From Neoarius graeffei (taxonomy: Eukaryota > Chordata > Actinopteri > Siluriformes > Ariidae), in NCBI RefSeq assembly GCF_027579695.1, contig NC_083589.1, positions 32,292,335 through 32,356,334 of the forward strand: 64,000 nt of DNA, read 5' to 3'. A program made the translations under genes and the position numbers. Of this stretch, positions 44,155-56,165 are shown piece after piece (positions within the stretch are counted from its first letter, which is position 1; the number at the start of each line of letters is the position of its first letter). The notes under the pieces are model-generated. The model saw nothing but the letters and a program-made list of their open reading frames with translations. It was not told the DNA's origin and did no database searches.

Positions 44155-44744
44155 TGTTAGGACTGGGACTGTTTTGACCTCTAGAGGCCGCTGTTATTTC
44201 CTTTTTGTGTCATGTTTGTTTTGGCCTCGAGAGGCTGCCACTGTTCCTGTGTTTTGTGTTTGTGTTGATTGCCTGTTTGTCTTCATTATCGTCACCTGTG
44301 TTCAATTTATTTTGTGTATTTATACTCCCTCTGTTTGGTCCCTAGTCACGGAGTCTGTATGCTATGCTGTTAGTGCTAGTTCCCTCTGTCCCATGTACCT
44401 TGCCTGTGTCTTAGTATTCTTGGTTTTTGTTACTTTCTTTTGGACTTTGTGGATTTTTGTTTTGACCTTTGGATCTTCTGAGCGTTTGAGTTTTTGCCTC
44501 TTCTTTTCTGAGTTGGATTTTGGACATTGAACCTTTGGATATTTTTATTTTTGTATATCTTCTGAGCTTTTGGATTATCCTTTTGTTTTTTCCTTTGGAT
44601 TGTAAATATTGTAAATAAACTGTTTTTGATACTCTACTTTCGCCTCACGCCTCTGCACTTGAGTCATCCCCCTGGTGGTCTAGTGGGGGTTTGCTGAATT
44701 ATCACACCAGCGACCTGGGTTTGAATCCCAGCAAAACCCTAACA
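44155..44744 (+). repeat. 5' LTR of the chromovirus
   Basis: 590 bp. AATAAA at about 44614 is a likely polyadenylation signal. A start-proximal repeat of the motif tttggcctc(t)agaggc is seen near 44170 and 44220. Confidence 0.92.
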
Positions 44745-44757
44745 GAAAGACTCCGTC

Positions 44758-45717
44758 ATGACTGACTCAGCAGAGGCTGATTCAACTGTCTACCCCGCCA
44801 ACCTTCAGGGAATTATGGCAGCTCCGACACGCTTCGGAGCGACCATGGACGTATGCTTGCAAGCCAACGTGAGGCCCTTGTTCGCCATGAGGTACTGCTT
44901 CAGCAGATTGGAAAAACCCTGGCACAGCTGACCCCTCTGCCTGCATCTCCTCATCCTGATCCGGCTCCTGCCATGCTGCCTCCTTCACCTCGCGAACCCA
45001 GCCTTCCTGCACCACAGAGGTATGACGGCAAGCACGGTGGGTGCCGGGAGTTCCTTACCCAGTGCCCACTCACCTTTGAGCTACAGCCTACCACCTACAC
45101 TACGGATCGCTGCAAGATTGCCTTTGTGATAACCTTGTTAGTTGGTAAGGCACGAGCTTGGGCAACAGCTATCTGGACCTGAGTGCTCTGACTTTGAACT
45201 GTTTATAGAAGAGATGCTTTGGGTCTTCGATCAGGCTGACATCAGTACAGATGCAGCCAGAAAGCTCATGTCCATCCGGCAAGGAGGAAGCGTCACAGAC
45301 TACGCCATATCGTTCTGGACGCTCGCAGCAGTCAGCAGATGGAACAAGGCTGCCCTGGTTTCAGCCTTTCACCATGGCTTGTCTGACCCCATCAAAGACG
45401 GCCTGGCCTCTATCGGATGCCCAAGTGACCTCAAAACACTGACTTCCCATGCCATTCATCTTGACAACAGGATGAGAGAATACCGCCAAGTCCTGAGCCT
45501 CCCCGGCCTCACTGCCTCGACCTGGAGCCCGTCTACCTCCTCCAGTGACTGTCCAGAGCCCATGCAAGTTGGCCGTACTCATCTCTCCACAGCTGAAAGG
45601 GAGTGCAGAAGGAGGGACAAGTGCTGCATCTACTGTGGCAAGCCTGGCCACTTCCGAGCATCATGTCCCGAGCTCTCGGGAAAAGGACCGCCCCGTCCAG
45701 CCAAGGGAGGGTTGTGA
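44758..45717 (+). pseudogene. Broken gag of the chromovirus
   Basis: Begins at ATG 44758 (MTDSAEADSTVYPANLQG) just after the LTR, then shifts frame. Segments RHEVLLQQIGKTLAQL (about 44885-44930), CREFLTQCPLTFELQP and VGKARAWATAIW (about 45050-45180) are followed after another shift by DYAISFWTLAAVSRWN and a zinc knuckle CIYCGKPGHFRASC (45622-45667). Order and motifs match fish gypsy Gag. At least two frameshifts (near 44830-44880 and 45180) inactivate it. It overlaps pol by about 115 bp in a different frame. Confidence 0.85.
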
Positions 45718-48344
45718 CGGGGCCTACCCTCTCTCCTGAACTTCCTGGCCAAGGAGTCTACATCCTGGTCTCCATCTCCTGGGGTGAGTCCGTCCACTCT
45801 TGTCAAGCCTTGTTAGACTCCAGGGCGGCTGGAAACTTTATGGATGTCAACTTCGCCCAAAGTATCAATGTCCCGACTGCACCTCTTGAAGTCCCACTGT
45901 CTGTGTCTGCCCTCGATGGCCAAGCGTTAGGTGATGGAAGAGTCACCCAAGTTACTTCTCCAGTCTTTCTCCAGTCTCAAGGTCACAAGGAAGAGATATC
46001 CCTGCATCTTATTCATTCACCAGAGTTCCCAGTGATTCTAGGCCTTCCTTGGCTTACCCGCCACAACCCTCGCATAGACTGGGTAACAAGCCAGGTTGTG
46101 GAATGGGGCCCTGCATGCCATGCCTCTTGTCTGCTCTCTAGCTCTCCTGTGTCTCCTGCCGAGCCCCCTGATCTCACTGAGCTATCTCAAGTTCCCACAG
46201 AGTACTGGGATTTGAAGGAGGTATTTAGCAAAAGCAGAGCCGCCGTTCTTCCTCCGCACCGTGCCTACGACTGTGCCATCGACTTGCTCCCTGGGACTAC
46301 CCCTCCTTGGGGCAGACTGTTCTCCCTCTCTCAGCCAGAACGCAAGGCCATGGAGGAATACCTCAAGGACGCCCTGGTCTCGGGGTTCATTCGACCCTCC
46401 ACCTCACCTGCTGGTGCCGGCTTCTTCTTTGTCGGCAAGAAGGATGGGGGTCTCCGACCATGTATTGACTACAGGGGCCTGAACAAGATCACTGTGCGCA
46501 ACCGCTATCCCCTTCCGCTGATGTCCACAGCATTTGGCCTGATCCAAGGCGCCAACGTCTTCACTAAGTTGGACTTACGGAACGCATACCACCTCATCCG
46601 TATCCGACAGGGAGACGAGTGGAAGACTGCCTTTAACACCCCATCAGGGCACTACAAGTACCAGGTGATGCCCTTCGGACTCACCAACGCACCAGCTGTT
46701 TTTCAGGCCCTTATCAACGACGTCTTGAGGGACATGATCAATCAGCATGTTTTTGTCTACCTCGATGACATCTTAATATTCTCCAAGACCTTGCAGGAGC
46801 ACCACCACCATGTCCGCCAGGTTCTTCAGAGGCTGCTACGGAACAATCTGTTTGCGAAGGCCCAGAAGTGCGAGTTTCATGTTCCCGAGGTCTCCTTCCT
46901 GGGATTTATTGTACGGACGGGACAACTCCAAATGGACCCAGCCAAGACCCTGGCCGTCCGGGACTGGTCCACTCCCAAGTCCGTCAAGGAGGTGCAGCGG
47001 TTCTTAGGATTCCTGTACATCCCTCGTCAAGCCCGGGCCAAGGTTCTCCAGTGGGGTCACTCTTCCCCTCTCACCGCCCACCCGGGAGCTCGGAGGACCC
47101 TGGACTTCTTGAAAAGACACTTCTGGTGGCCGAACATGGAGAAGGAAGTGAGGTCATTCGTCCTGTCCTGTGATATCTACACCAAAACCAAGAATCCTCG
47201 ACAGCGTCCCCAGGGTCTCCTGCATCCTCTGCCTATTCCCCGGCATCCCTGGTCCCATGTGGCGGTCGACTTCATCACGGGCCTGCCAGACTCTCAAGGT
47301 AACACTGTCATTTTGGTTATAGTCGACAGATTCTCGAAGGCCTGCCGCTTCATACCACTGTGCAAACTCCCTTCTGCTCTGGAAACAGCTAAATTAATAT
47401 TTAATCATGTCTTCTGAGTCTTTGGTCTCCCACAGGACATCGTCTCAGACCGGGGGCCCCAGTTCTCCTCCCGAGTGTGGCACGGGTTTTGCAAGCTCAT
47501 CGGAGCCACTGCCAGCCTCTCCTCTGGGTTCCACCCCCAGTCCAATGGCCAGACGGAGAGGCTCAACCAGGACCTGGAAACTACCCTGCGAGGCCTGGCT
47601 ATGGATAACCCGACATCATAGAGCACCTGGCTGCCATGGGCAGAGTACGCCCACAACACCCTGCAGTCATCGGCCACCAAGCTGTCGCCGTTCCAGTGCC
47701 AATTCGGGTTCCAGCCACCTCTGTTCCCAGACCAGGAGGAGGACACTGGGGTGCCCTCAGTCAACCAATATGTGAGACGGTGTCGCAAGACCTGGAGCAA
47801 GGTCAGGAGGACCCTCATCCAGACCTCCAGAACCAACCAGACTCAGGCCAACCGCCATAGAAGGCCTGCCCACGTTTTCTGTCCTGGGCAGTGGGTTTGG
47901 CTGTCCGCCAAGGACCTTCCGCTACGGGTGGAGAACCGCAAGCTTGCTCCTCGCTACATTGGCCCCTTCAAAGTTGTGTGCAGGGTGAACCCTGACTCCT
48001 ACCGGCTCCAGTTACCACGAACGCTAAGGATCAACCCCACATTCCATGTTTCCCTGTTGCGGCCCGTATTGTCGTCCACGTATGCCCCTGCCCCTAGGAA
48101 TCCCCTGCCCCCCCGCATCTTCCAGGGTCAGACTGTGTTCACTGTGCATCGCCTGCTTGACTCCCGCCAGGTCCGCGGTGGGCTCCAATATTTAGTGGAC
48201 TGGGAGGGCTATGGCCCTGAGGAGCACTGCTGGGTCCCAGCTCGGGACATATTAGATAAGGAACTTTGTCGGGACTTCCATTTGGCCCATCCGGATTGCC
48301 CTGGGAACGTCAGGAGATGCTCCTGGGGGGGGGTGTCCTGTTAG
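45603..48344 (+). pseudogene. Chromovirus pol lacking RNase H, with two stops
   Basis: One frame runs from about 45603 to 48344 with stops only at 47415-47417 (TGA) and 47619-47621 (TAG), both in integrase. Protease region at about 45812: the expected D-S-G reads D-S-R (45816-45824). RT carries [16 protein letters not shown] and [11 protein letters not shown] (about 46760). At about 47008 RT motif KEVQRFLGF runs straight into LYIPRQARAKVLQWGHSS, the integrase N-terminus, so the whole connection/RNase H region is deleted in frame. Integrase core [12 protein letters not shown] and [12 protein letters not shown] follow. A chromodomain (QYLVDWEGYGPEEHCWVP, about 48190-48240) ends the protein. Pol could not complete reverse transcription without RNase H in trans. 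Confidence 0.88.
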
Positions 48345-49302
48345 GACTGGGACTGTTTTGGCCTCTAGAGGCCGCGTTATTTTCTTTTTGTGTCATGTTT
48401 GTTTTGGCCTCTAGAGGACGCCACTGTTCCTGTGTTTTGTGTTTGTGTTGATTGCCTGTTTGTCTTCATTATCGTCACCTGTGTTCAATTTATTTTGTGT
48501 ATTTATACTTCCTCTGTTTGGTCCCTAATCATGGAGTCTGTATGCTATGCTGTTAGTGCTAGTTCCCTCTGTCCCATGTACCTTGCCTGTGTCTTAGTAT
48601 TCTTGGTTTTTGTTACTTTCTTTTGGACTTTGTGGATTTTTGTTTTGACCTTTGGATCTTCTGAGCGTTTGAGTTGTTGCCTCTTCTTTTCTGAGTTGGA
48701 TTTTGGACATTGAACCTTTGGATATTTTTATTTTTGTATATCTTCTGAGCAGGCAGCACGGTGGTGTAGTAGTTAGCGCTGTCGCCTCACAGCAAGAAGG
48801 TCCTGGGTTCGAGCCCCGGGGCCGGCGAGGGCCTTTCTGTGCGGAGTTTGCATGTTCTCCCTGTGTCCGCGTGGGTTTCCTCCGGGTGCTCCGGTTTCCC
48901 CCACAGTCCAAAGACATGCAGGTTAGGTTAACTGGTGACTCTAAATTGACCGTAGGTGTGAATGTGAGTGTGAATGGTTGTCTGTGTCTATGTGTCAGCC
49001 CTGTGATGACCTGGCCACTTGTCCAGGGTGTACCCCGCCTTTCGCCCGTAGTCAGCTGGGATAGGCTCCAGCTTGCCTGCGACCCTGTAGAACAGGATAA
49101 AGCGGCTAGAGATAATGAGATGAGATCTTCTGAGCATTTGGATTATCCTTTTGTTTTTTCCTTTGGATTGTAAATATTGTAAATAAACTGTTTTTGATAC
49201 TCTACTTTCGCCTCACGCCTCTGCACTTGAGTCATCCCCCTGGTGGTCTAGTGGGGGTTTGCTAGATTATCACACCAGTGACCTGGGTGCAAAACCCTAA
49301 CA
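48339..49302 (+). repeat. 3' LTR of the chromovirus, interrupted by a SINE
   Basis: LTR sequence 48339-48750 and 49126-49302; matches 44155-44744 closely. A small deletion removes ttgaatcccag near the end. Confidence 0.92.
48751..49125 (+). mobile_element. SINE inside the 3' LTR
   Basis: Flanked by TCTTCTGAGC at 48741-48750 and 49126-49135. The other LTR provides the empty site. The Pol III boxes are clear: A-box-like TGGTGTAGTAGTTAGC and B box GGTTCGAGCCC. Close to consensus, so one of the youngest insertions in the window. Confidence 0.96.
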
Positions 49303-49476
49303 TAAATAACATTGACTTACTTTTTTCATGGTTTATCAGATATATTCCATTCAGCTAGCATGATATTGAACGAGTCGAAGAGGAGTTCAATATCATGCTA
49401 GCTGAATGGACTATATCTGATAGACCATGAAAAAAGCCAGTCAATATAATAATAATTATTATTATTATTAATATTA

Positions 49477-51079
49477 CAACCCCAATTCCAAAAAAGTTGG
49501 GACAAAGTACAAATTGTAAATAAAAATGAAATGCAATAATTTACAAATCTCAAAAACTGATATTGTATTCACAACAGAACATAGACACATATCAAATGTC
49601 GAAAGTGAGACATTTTGAAATTTCATGCCAAATATTGGCTCATTTGAAATTTCATGACAGCAACACATCTCAAAAAAGTTGGGACAGGGGCAATAAGAGG
49701 CTGGAAAAGTTAAAGGTACAAAACAGGAACAGCTGGAGGACCAAATTGCAACTCATTAGGTCAATTGGCAATAGGTCATTAACATGACTGGGTATAAAAA
49801 GAGCATCTTGGAGTGGCAGCGGCTCTCAGAATTAAAGATGGGAAGAGGATTACCAATCCCCCTAATTCTGTGCCGACAAATAGTGGAGCAATATCAGAAA
49901 GGAGTTCGACAGTGTAAAATTGCAAAGAGTTTGAACATATCATCATCTACAGTGCATAATATCATCAAAAGATTCAGAGAATCTGGAAGAATCTCTGTGC
50001 GTAAGGGTCAAGGCCAGAAAACCATACTGGGTGCCCGTGATCTTCGGGCCCTTAGACGGCACTGCATCACATACAGGCATGCTTCTGTATTGGAAATCAC
50101 AAAATGGGCTCAGGAATATTTCCAGAGAACATTATCTGTGAACACAATTCACCGTGCCATCCGCCGTTGCCAGCTAAAACGTTATAGTTCAAAGAAGAAG
50201 CCATATCTAAACATGATCTAGAAGTGCAGACGTCTTCTCTGGGCCAAGGCTCATTTAAAATGGACTGTGGCAAAGTGGAAAACTGTTCTATGGTCAGACG
50301 AATCAAAATTTAAGTTCTTTATGGAAATCAGGGACGCCGTGTCATTCGGACTAAAGAGGAGAAGGATGACCCAAGTTGTTATCAGCACTCAGTTCAGAAG
50401 CCTGCATCTCTGGTGGTATAGGGTTGCATTAGTGCATGTGGCATGGGCAGCTTACATATCTGGAAAGACACCATCAATGCTGAAAGGTATATCCAGGTTC
50501 TAGAGCAACAAATGCTCCCATCCAGATGACGTCTCTTTCAGGGAAGACCTTGCATTTTCCAACATGACAATGCCAAACCACATACTGCAGCAATTACAAC
50601 ATCATGGCTGCATAGAAGAAGGGTCCGGGTACTGAACTGGCCAGCCTGCAGTCCAGATCTTTCACCCATAGAAAACATTTGCCGCATCATAAAATGGAAG
50701 ATACGACAAAAAAGACCTAAGACAGTTGAACAACTAGAATCCTACATTAGACAAGAATGGGTTAACATTCCTATCCCTAAACTTGAGCAACTTGTCTCCT
50801 CAGTCCCCAGACGTTGACAGACTGTTGTAAAGAGAAAAGGGGATGTCTCATAGTGGTAAACATGGCCTTGTCCCAACTTTTTTGAGATGTGTTGTTGTCA
50901 TGAAATTTAAAATCACCTAATTTTTCTCTTTAAATGATACATTTTCTCAGTTTAAACATTTGATATGTCATCTATGTTCTATTCTGAATAAAATATGGAA
51001 TTTTGAAACTTCCACATCATTGCATTCCATTTTTATTTACAATTTGTACTTTGTCCCAACTTTTTTGGAATCGGGGTTG
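49477..51079 (+). mobile_element. Tc1/mariner element A, TA target
   Basis: Ends CAACCCCAATTCCAAAAAAG and, inverted, CAACCCCGATTCCAAAAAAG. TA on each side (49475-49476, 51080-51081). The adjacent host sequence is an ATT-rich patch. Length about 1.6 kb is normal for Tc1. Confidence 0.95.
49838..50817 (+). pseudogene. Broken Tc1-type transposase of element A
   Basis: From MGRGLPIPLILCRQIVEQ the frame holds a paired-like DNA-binding region (IAKSLNISSSTVHNIIKRF, then RHASVLEITKWAQEYF) to a TAG at 50219. Downstream frames carry KTVLWSDESKF (first catalytic Asp retained), then after further shifts QHDNAKPHTAA and CSPDLSPIENI (second Asp and final Glu retained). About 325 codons originally. At least one stop and two frameshifts disable it, while all three catalytic positions survive. 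Confidence 0.85.
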
Positions 51080-51411
51080 TATTATTATTATTATACACAC
51101 ACATATTACATGGAACAAACCTGGTGACCATGTTTGTAGACAAATTGTCACAGTCGCTTGCTTGTGCGGAAGTTTTACGTGCAATACGTATCTTATGGCA
51201 TTTTCAATTCATTGCAAAAGTTTACTGCAGGTGCTGCTGGCAAACAAAGAAATGCTTGTATGTGTGCACAGCAGAAAACTTTCATTGGATATTTGCATCA
51301 GCTCCGACATGTGACATCATGTTGTCTTGACAACCATGCAATGTCATAAAGCATATTCAACTTTCATTCTCCATTGGATAGAGTGATGTAATAAACATAG
51401 GATAAGTGATA

Positions 51412-53036
51412 CAGTGTCTTGCAAAAATATTCATCCCCCTTGGTGTTTGTCCTGTTTTGTCACATTACAAACTGGAATTAAAATGGATTTTTTGGGGATT
51501 AGCACAATTTGATTTACACAACATGCCTACCACTGTAAACATGCAAATTGTTGTTTTATTGTGACACAAACAATAATTAAGATGAAAAAAACAGAAATCT
51601 GGAGTGTGCATAGGTATTCACCCCCTTTCTTATCAATCCCCTAAATAAGAGCTGCTCCAACCAATTCACTTCATAAGTCACATAATTCGTTGATTAAGAT
51701 CCACCTGTGTGCAATCAAAGTGTCACATGATCTGTCACATGATGTCTGTATAAATCAACCTGTTCTGGAAGGACCCTGACTCTGCAACACTACTAAGCAA
51801 GTAACATGAGAACTAAGGAGCCTCCAAACAGGTCAGAGACAAAGTTGTGGAGAAGTACAGTATAGATCAGGGTTGGGTTATAAAAAAAAAATCCCAAACT
51901 TTGAATATCCCAGGGAGCACCATTAAAGCCATGATAGCAAAATGGAAAGAATATGTCACCACTACAAACCTGGAAAGAGAAGGCCACCCACCAAACTTCA
52001 CAGACCGGGCAAGGAGGGCATTAATCAGCAATGCAACAAAGACATCAAAGATAAAACTGAAGGAGCTGCAAAGATCCACAGAGGAAATGGGAGTATCTGT
52101 CCATAGGACAACTTTAAGCTGTACACTCCACAAAGCAGGGCTTTATGGAAGAGTGGCCAAAAAAAAAGCCATTGCTTAAGAAAACACATTTGGAGTTTGC
52201 CCAACAGCATGTGGCAGACTCTCCAAACATGTGGAAGACGATTCTCTGGTCAAATGAGACTAAAATTGATCTTTTTGGCCATCATGAGAAATGCCATGTG
52301 TGGCGCAAACCCATCACTCTGAGAACACCATTCCTACAGTGAAGCACGGTGGTGGCAGCATCATGCTGTGGGGATGTTTTTCATCTGCAGGGACAGGAAA
52401 GCTGGTCAGGACTGAAGGAAAGATGAATGGTACTAAATACAGGGCAATTCTGGAGGAAAACCTGTTTGGGTCGGCCAGAGGTTTGAGACTGGGATGAAGG
52501 TTCATTGTCTAGCAGGACAATGACCATAAACATACTGTTAAAGCTACACTGGAGTGGTTTAAAGGGAAACATTTGAATGTCTTGGGATGGCCTAATCAAA
52601 GCCCAGACCTCAATCCAATTGGGAATCTGTGGCATAACTTGAAGACTGCTGTACACCAACGCAACCTGTTTAACTTGAAGGAGTTGGAGCAGTTTTGCCT
52701 TGAGGAATGGGTAAAAATCCCAGTAGCTAGATGTGCTGAGCTAATAGAGACATACCCCAAGAGGCTTGCAGCTGTAATTGAAGTAAAAGATGGCTCTACA
52801 AAGTATTGACTTTGGGGGAGGGTGTGTGTGAAAACCTATGCACACTCCAGAGTTCTGTTTTTTAATCTTAATTATTGTTTGTGTCACAATAAAACAACAA
52901 TTTTCACCTTTAAAGTGGTAGGCAGGTTGTGCAAATCAAATGGTGCTAACCCTCCAAAAATCCATTTTCATTCCAGCTTGTAATGTGACAAAACAGGACA
53001 AACACCAAGGGGGATGAATACTTTTGCAAGACTCTG
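51412..53036 (+). mobile_element. Tc1/mariner element B
   Basis: Ends CAGTGTCTTGCAAAAATATT and, inverted, CAGAGTCTTGCAAAAGTATT. TA at 51410-51411; the right TA has become GA (53037-53038). The host sequence of copy 1 (gataagcgatatgctaacaa) shows the empty site. Same family as 14788-15433. Confidence 0.93.
51807..52809 (+). pseudogene. Broken Tc1 transposase of element B with altered catalytic sites
   Basis: Start MRTKEPPNRSETKL then a frameshift; GSTIKAMIAKWKEY and RTTLSCTLHKAGLYGR mark the DNA-binding half. The first catalytic motif reads WSNETKIDLFG (Asn at 52253-52255 where Tc1 has Asp). [13 protein letters not shown] follows. The last motif reads QSPDLNPIGNLW (Gly at 52621-52623 where Tc1 has Glu). 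The frame ends KDGSTKY at 52809. Stops and shifts also occur near 52180, 52320 and 52500. Confidence 0.87.
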
Positions 53037-53110
53037 GATGTTAACAATATTGCATGCTATCAAACCAAATGAATGAAACCCGCTAGAAGGGAACAGAATA
53101 CATGTTATTT

Positions 53111-53857
53111 ACCAGCTGGGAGGTCCGTATCGTGAAATACCATGACCGAGGTCTTGAAAGTACTGACCAAGGCTCTCTGGGCTGAGGTCAGTATTCAAGG
53201 CCGAGGTGACAGTATTTCACCATATGGACCAACCTTAAGCTGGTAAATAATATATATTTTTTTCTTTACCAAATTCTAACAGAAAACGAAAGCGCCCAAA
53301 AGGGAAAACCGAGCCAAGGCGAGCCACCATTTTGAATCCTCATTCACGGCTGTAATGCAAATTGCTTCCTCCTCGGTATACAAGTGCACTTCCATGGCAG
53401 GAAAAAAAACTACATTTTGCTGCCTATGTAGTCCCCTATTTATACAAAATAGAGTCAATCAGGATTCAGCCATGTTTTTGCTTGGTGTTAGCAACAGTTA
53501 GAGGTTTTTAGCTTTCTCCTGAAGTTGTCTTTTATTTCTTCTTCCTCCGGGTAGTAAAACTAGCTTTCACTGTGAACACTGTCGTTATCGCTATCCATGC
53601 TGTAAAATTAATGCTATTCTCCTGAGAAATGCTGGCAAAAATGTATAAGATTTTTGATAATCTTATAAATAAATCTTATAAAAAAAGATAAATGTTGACA
53701 AAAAATGCTACTATGTTTTTTGTTGTTGTGAACGAGTGACTCGCCAGAGGTCCATAACCGGGGTCCGTAACTGGGGTCCGTATGATGGGATACGGACCCT
53801 CTCGCCAGTCAATCAGAGTGCAGGATTTGATGGAAACCGGACCACAAAAATATAAAT
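53111..53857. mobile_element. Hairpin-headed inserted element
   Basis: Begins with a hairpin: ttatttaccagctgggaggt (53105) is mirrored imperfectly near 53215-53250 (ttaagctggtaaataa). Copy 1 of the host repeat lacks this segment, so it is an insertion. Its far end carries gtccgtatgatgggatacgg near 53775, itself palindromic. No reliable coding sequence. Confidence 0.6.
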
Positions 53858-54206
53858 GTTTTTATTCCCCTGAAAAAGTGTCCTGTATGTATAATGATAT
53901 GTGATATTTCACTCCAATGACATTTCCTCCAGTGTTTTCCTGCTGACTGGATGTGCATTGTCAAAATGGCGAACCGGTTCAAAGTTAAAATTCTTTTCAT
54001 TAACTTGCGTATTTTTTTGTGTGGATGTGTCCATATAATATAAAGAACATTACATGGTCACGTGAAGATATGAAGTTTGTCTTCTCATGTTGAAAAATAA
54101 CATTCGCTTCACTCACTTGTGATATGGACATTCACCACGCAAAGATAAACTTCATATTTTTGGGTAACCCTGTAATATCCTCTATATATTAATATTATAT
54201 TATATT

Positions 54207-54580
54207 CTCATTCTCATTATCTCTAGCCGCTTTATCCTTCTACAGGGTCGCAGGCAAGCTGGAGCCTATCCCAGCTGACTACGGGCGAAAGGCGGGGTAC
54301 ACCCTGGACAAGTCGCCAGGTCATCACAGGGCTGACACATAGACACAGACAACCATTCACACTCACATTCACACCTACGGTCAATTTAGAGTCACCAGTT
54401 AACCTAACCTGCATGTCTTTGGACTGTGGGGGAAACCGGAGCACCTGGAGGAAACCCACGCGGACACGGGGAGAACATGCAAACTCCGCACAGAAAGGCC
54501 CTCGCTGGCCCCGGGGCTCGAACCCAGGACCTTCTTGCTGTGAGGCGACAGCGCTAACCACTACACCACCGTGCTGCCCC
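54207..54580 (-). mobile_element. SINE in ATATT repeat, minus strand
   Basis: Full-length, near-consensus. Lies in TATATT repeat DNA, which supplies the flanking ATTATATTATATT-type duplication. Confidence 0.94.
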
Positions 54581-54596
54581 ATTATATTATATTACA

Positions 54597-54918
54597 GGGC
54601 GGCACAGTGGTGTAGTTGTTAGCGCTGTCGCCTCACAGCAAGAAGGTCCAGATTCGAGCCCCGTGGCCGGTGAGGGCCTTTCTGTGCTCCGGTTTCCCCC
54701 ACAGTCCAAAGACATGCAGGTTAGGTTAACTGGTGACTCTAAATTGACAGTAGGTGTGAGTGTAAATGGTTGTCTGGGTCTATGTGTCAGCCCTGTGATG
54801 ACCTGGTGATTTGTCCAGGGTGTACCCCAGTTTTTGCCCGTAGTCAGCTGGGATAGGCTCCAGCTTGCCTGTGACCCTGTAGAACAGGATAAAGTGACTA
54901 GAGATAATGAGATGAGAT
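54597..54918 (+). mobile_element. SINE in opposite orientation, internal deletion
   Basis: Separated by 16 bp from the preceding SINE, forming an inverted pair. About 55 bp between CTTTCTGTG and CTCCGGTTTC are missing. Both inserted in the same microsatellite. Confidence 0.93.
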
Positions 54919-54985
54919 ATTATATTATATTATATTATATTATATTATATTATATTATATTATATTATATTATATTATATTATAT
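54917..54985. repeat. (ATATT)n microsatellite
   Basis: About thirteen perfect 5-bp units, continuous with the repeat that hosts the two SINEs. Confidence 0.95.
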
Positions 54986-55670
54986 CCACATTCACTGGAT
55001 ATGAGCAATCACACTCTGATTGGCTACTCTACTGCTAGGATATCAGTTCATATACCATAAGCAGAGAAAAACAAAACTTTGGAGCGCATCAAGTCAGGTA
55101 CATCACTTTGTTGTCAAGTATTTAAAAGAAACAGAAATATCTAAAAGAATATATATTTTTTTCCTCCCAGTATCTCCTGTTCCACACTCCAGCCCAGTTG
55201 GTGACAGTAATGCACCTTTAGGTTGGTTTGCCAATTGCCAAAAACGGAACGGAACGTGTTACTGAACCAACCTAGCATGAAATAAAAACTCTACACAAAA
55301 ACAACTCCACCCCCCCCCAAAAAAAAAAAAAAAGAAATCATTTGATGGTAAGAATGTAGCTTTTTTTTTATTTTTCAAGAACTATTATAATTATAGCATT
55401 TTTCACAAATTGCTACTGTCATTTCGCAGGTTTGTTTACATTTTAAGCAGAAATAATTTTGTTGGATGTTTTGTATAAAGTTTTTATTTACCAAATTTGC
55501 AAGAAATGAAAATAAAAATGCTCTGTTTCTCAAAATCCAGTGAATATGGATAGAATAAAACAGTTATTCCGCTCAATCTCGTCATACATGGCTTTTAGCT
55601 AACTGGGACTACATGCCTCATCGGCTATCAGCTCATGTACAACTCGATTTCATGGAATAACTGTTAAATA
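54981..55670 (+). mobile_element. Inverted-repeat element IR-1, copy 2 (empty site)
   Basis: Starts tatccacattcactggatat and contains tccagtgaatatggatagaa near 55535, the inverted end. It shares the interior and the right flank (ctcatgtacaactcgatttc) with 3181-4275. The exon-like motif is destroyed by an A/C-run near 55310-55335, although atttgatggtaagaatg keeps the donor. Confidence 0.75.
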
Positions 55671-56130
55671 TTATAACAACAAAGAGGAAACAAGTTAATA
55701 TTAATTCCTGCTGTTTTGTAATGGGATGTTGGTTGGGTGTCCATATACTTTTGGCCCTATTGTGTATATTGGTATTGTGGCTCCAGTACAAATCTTCAGA
55801 CAAGGGAGAAAAATGTGTAAATCCCTGCAAGTGAGTGTGCACGTTTACAGAAGCACTGAAATACTGGAACACTGCCAACTCCTCTTTCCTAACTGTCCAG
55901 TTAACTGAATGAGACAAAATGCTTTCATTTTTAAAATCCATGCTTACGCATACATTCAGGGATACAAGCTCACACACAAAGATACAGAGTATTTTCACTA
56001 AGTGTAGCCCTTGTACTTACAAAAGGCTTACAAATGTTGGTTCTGCCTCTGGGTAGCCTCTTGTAGTGACACCCAAATCTCTCTCGTGACAAAACAAACA
56101 AACTCTCTCTCTCACACACAAACCCCTTTT
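55671..56130. other. Non-coding, with one isolated Tc1 end
   Basis: gggtgtccatatacttttgg at 55736 is the inverted form of the Tc1 end at 37933. No partner end is close by, so it is a stranded terminal fragment. The rest is not recognised. Confidence 0.5.
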
Positions 56131-56165
56131 TCCATAGATACAGCTATATTTTACATTATATTACA

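Larger units (their letters stand above)
44155..49302 (+). mobile_element. Ty3/gypsy chromovirus element with two LTRs
   Basis: LTRs at 44155-44744 and 48339-49302 begin TGTTAGGACTGG and end CCCTAACA. Five-base duplications TAAAT at 44150-44154 and 49303-49307. A G-rich tract (ctcctggggggggg) sits just upstream of the 3' LTR as polypurine-type primer. The right LTR contains a SINE. Gag and pol are recognisable but broken. The LTRs are very similar outside the SINE, so insertion is not ancient. Confidence 0.95.
49311..54195 (+). mobile_element. Host repeat H, copy 2, split by three later insertions
   Basis: Outer pieces at 49311-49475, 51082-51409, 53037-53110 and 53858-54195 match the copy at 8137-8835 in the same order, then continue further right. 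The left hairpin (49320-49436) has arms longer and more complete than in copy 1. Insertions: Tc1-A (49477-51079), Tc1-B (51412-53036) and a hairpin element (53111-53857). The last part (54010-54190) is the intact version of the sequence interrupted by LINEs at 38.6-44.1 kb. Confidence 0.75.

Noticed and set aside
55633-55998. 121-codon minus-strand frame
   Set aside because: No domain; it spans a transposon boundary and an isolated Tc1 end.
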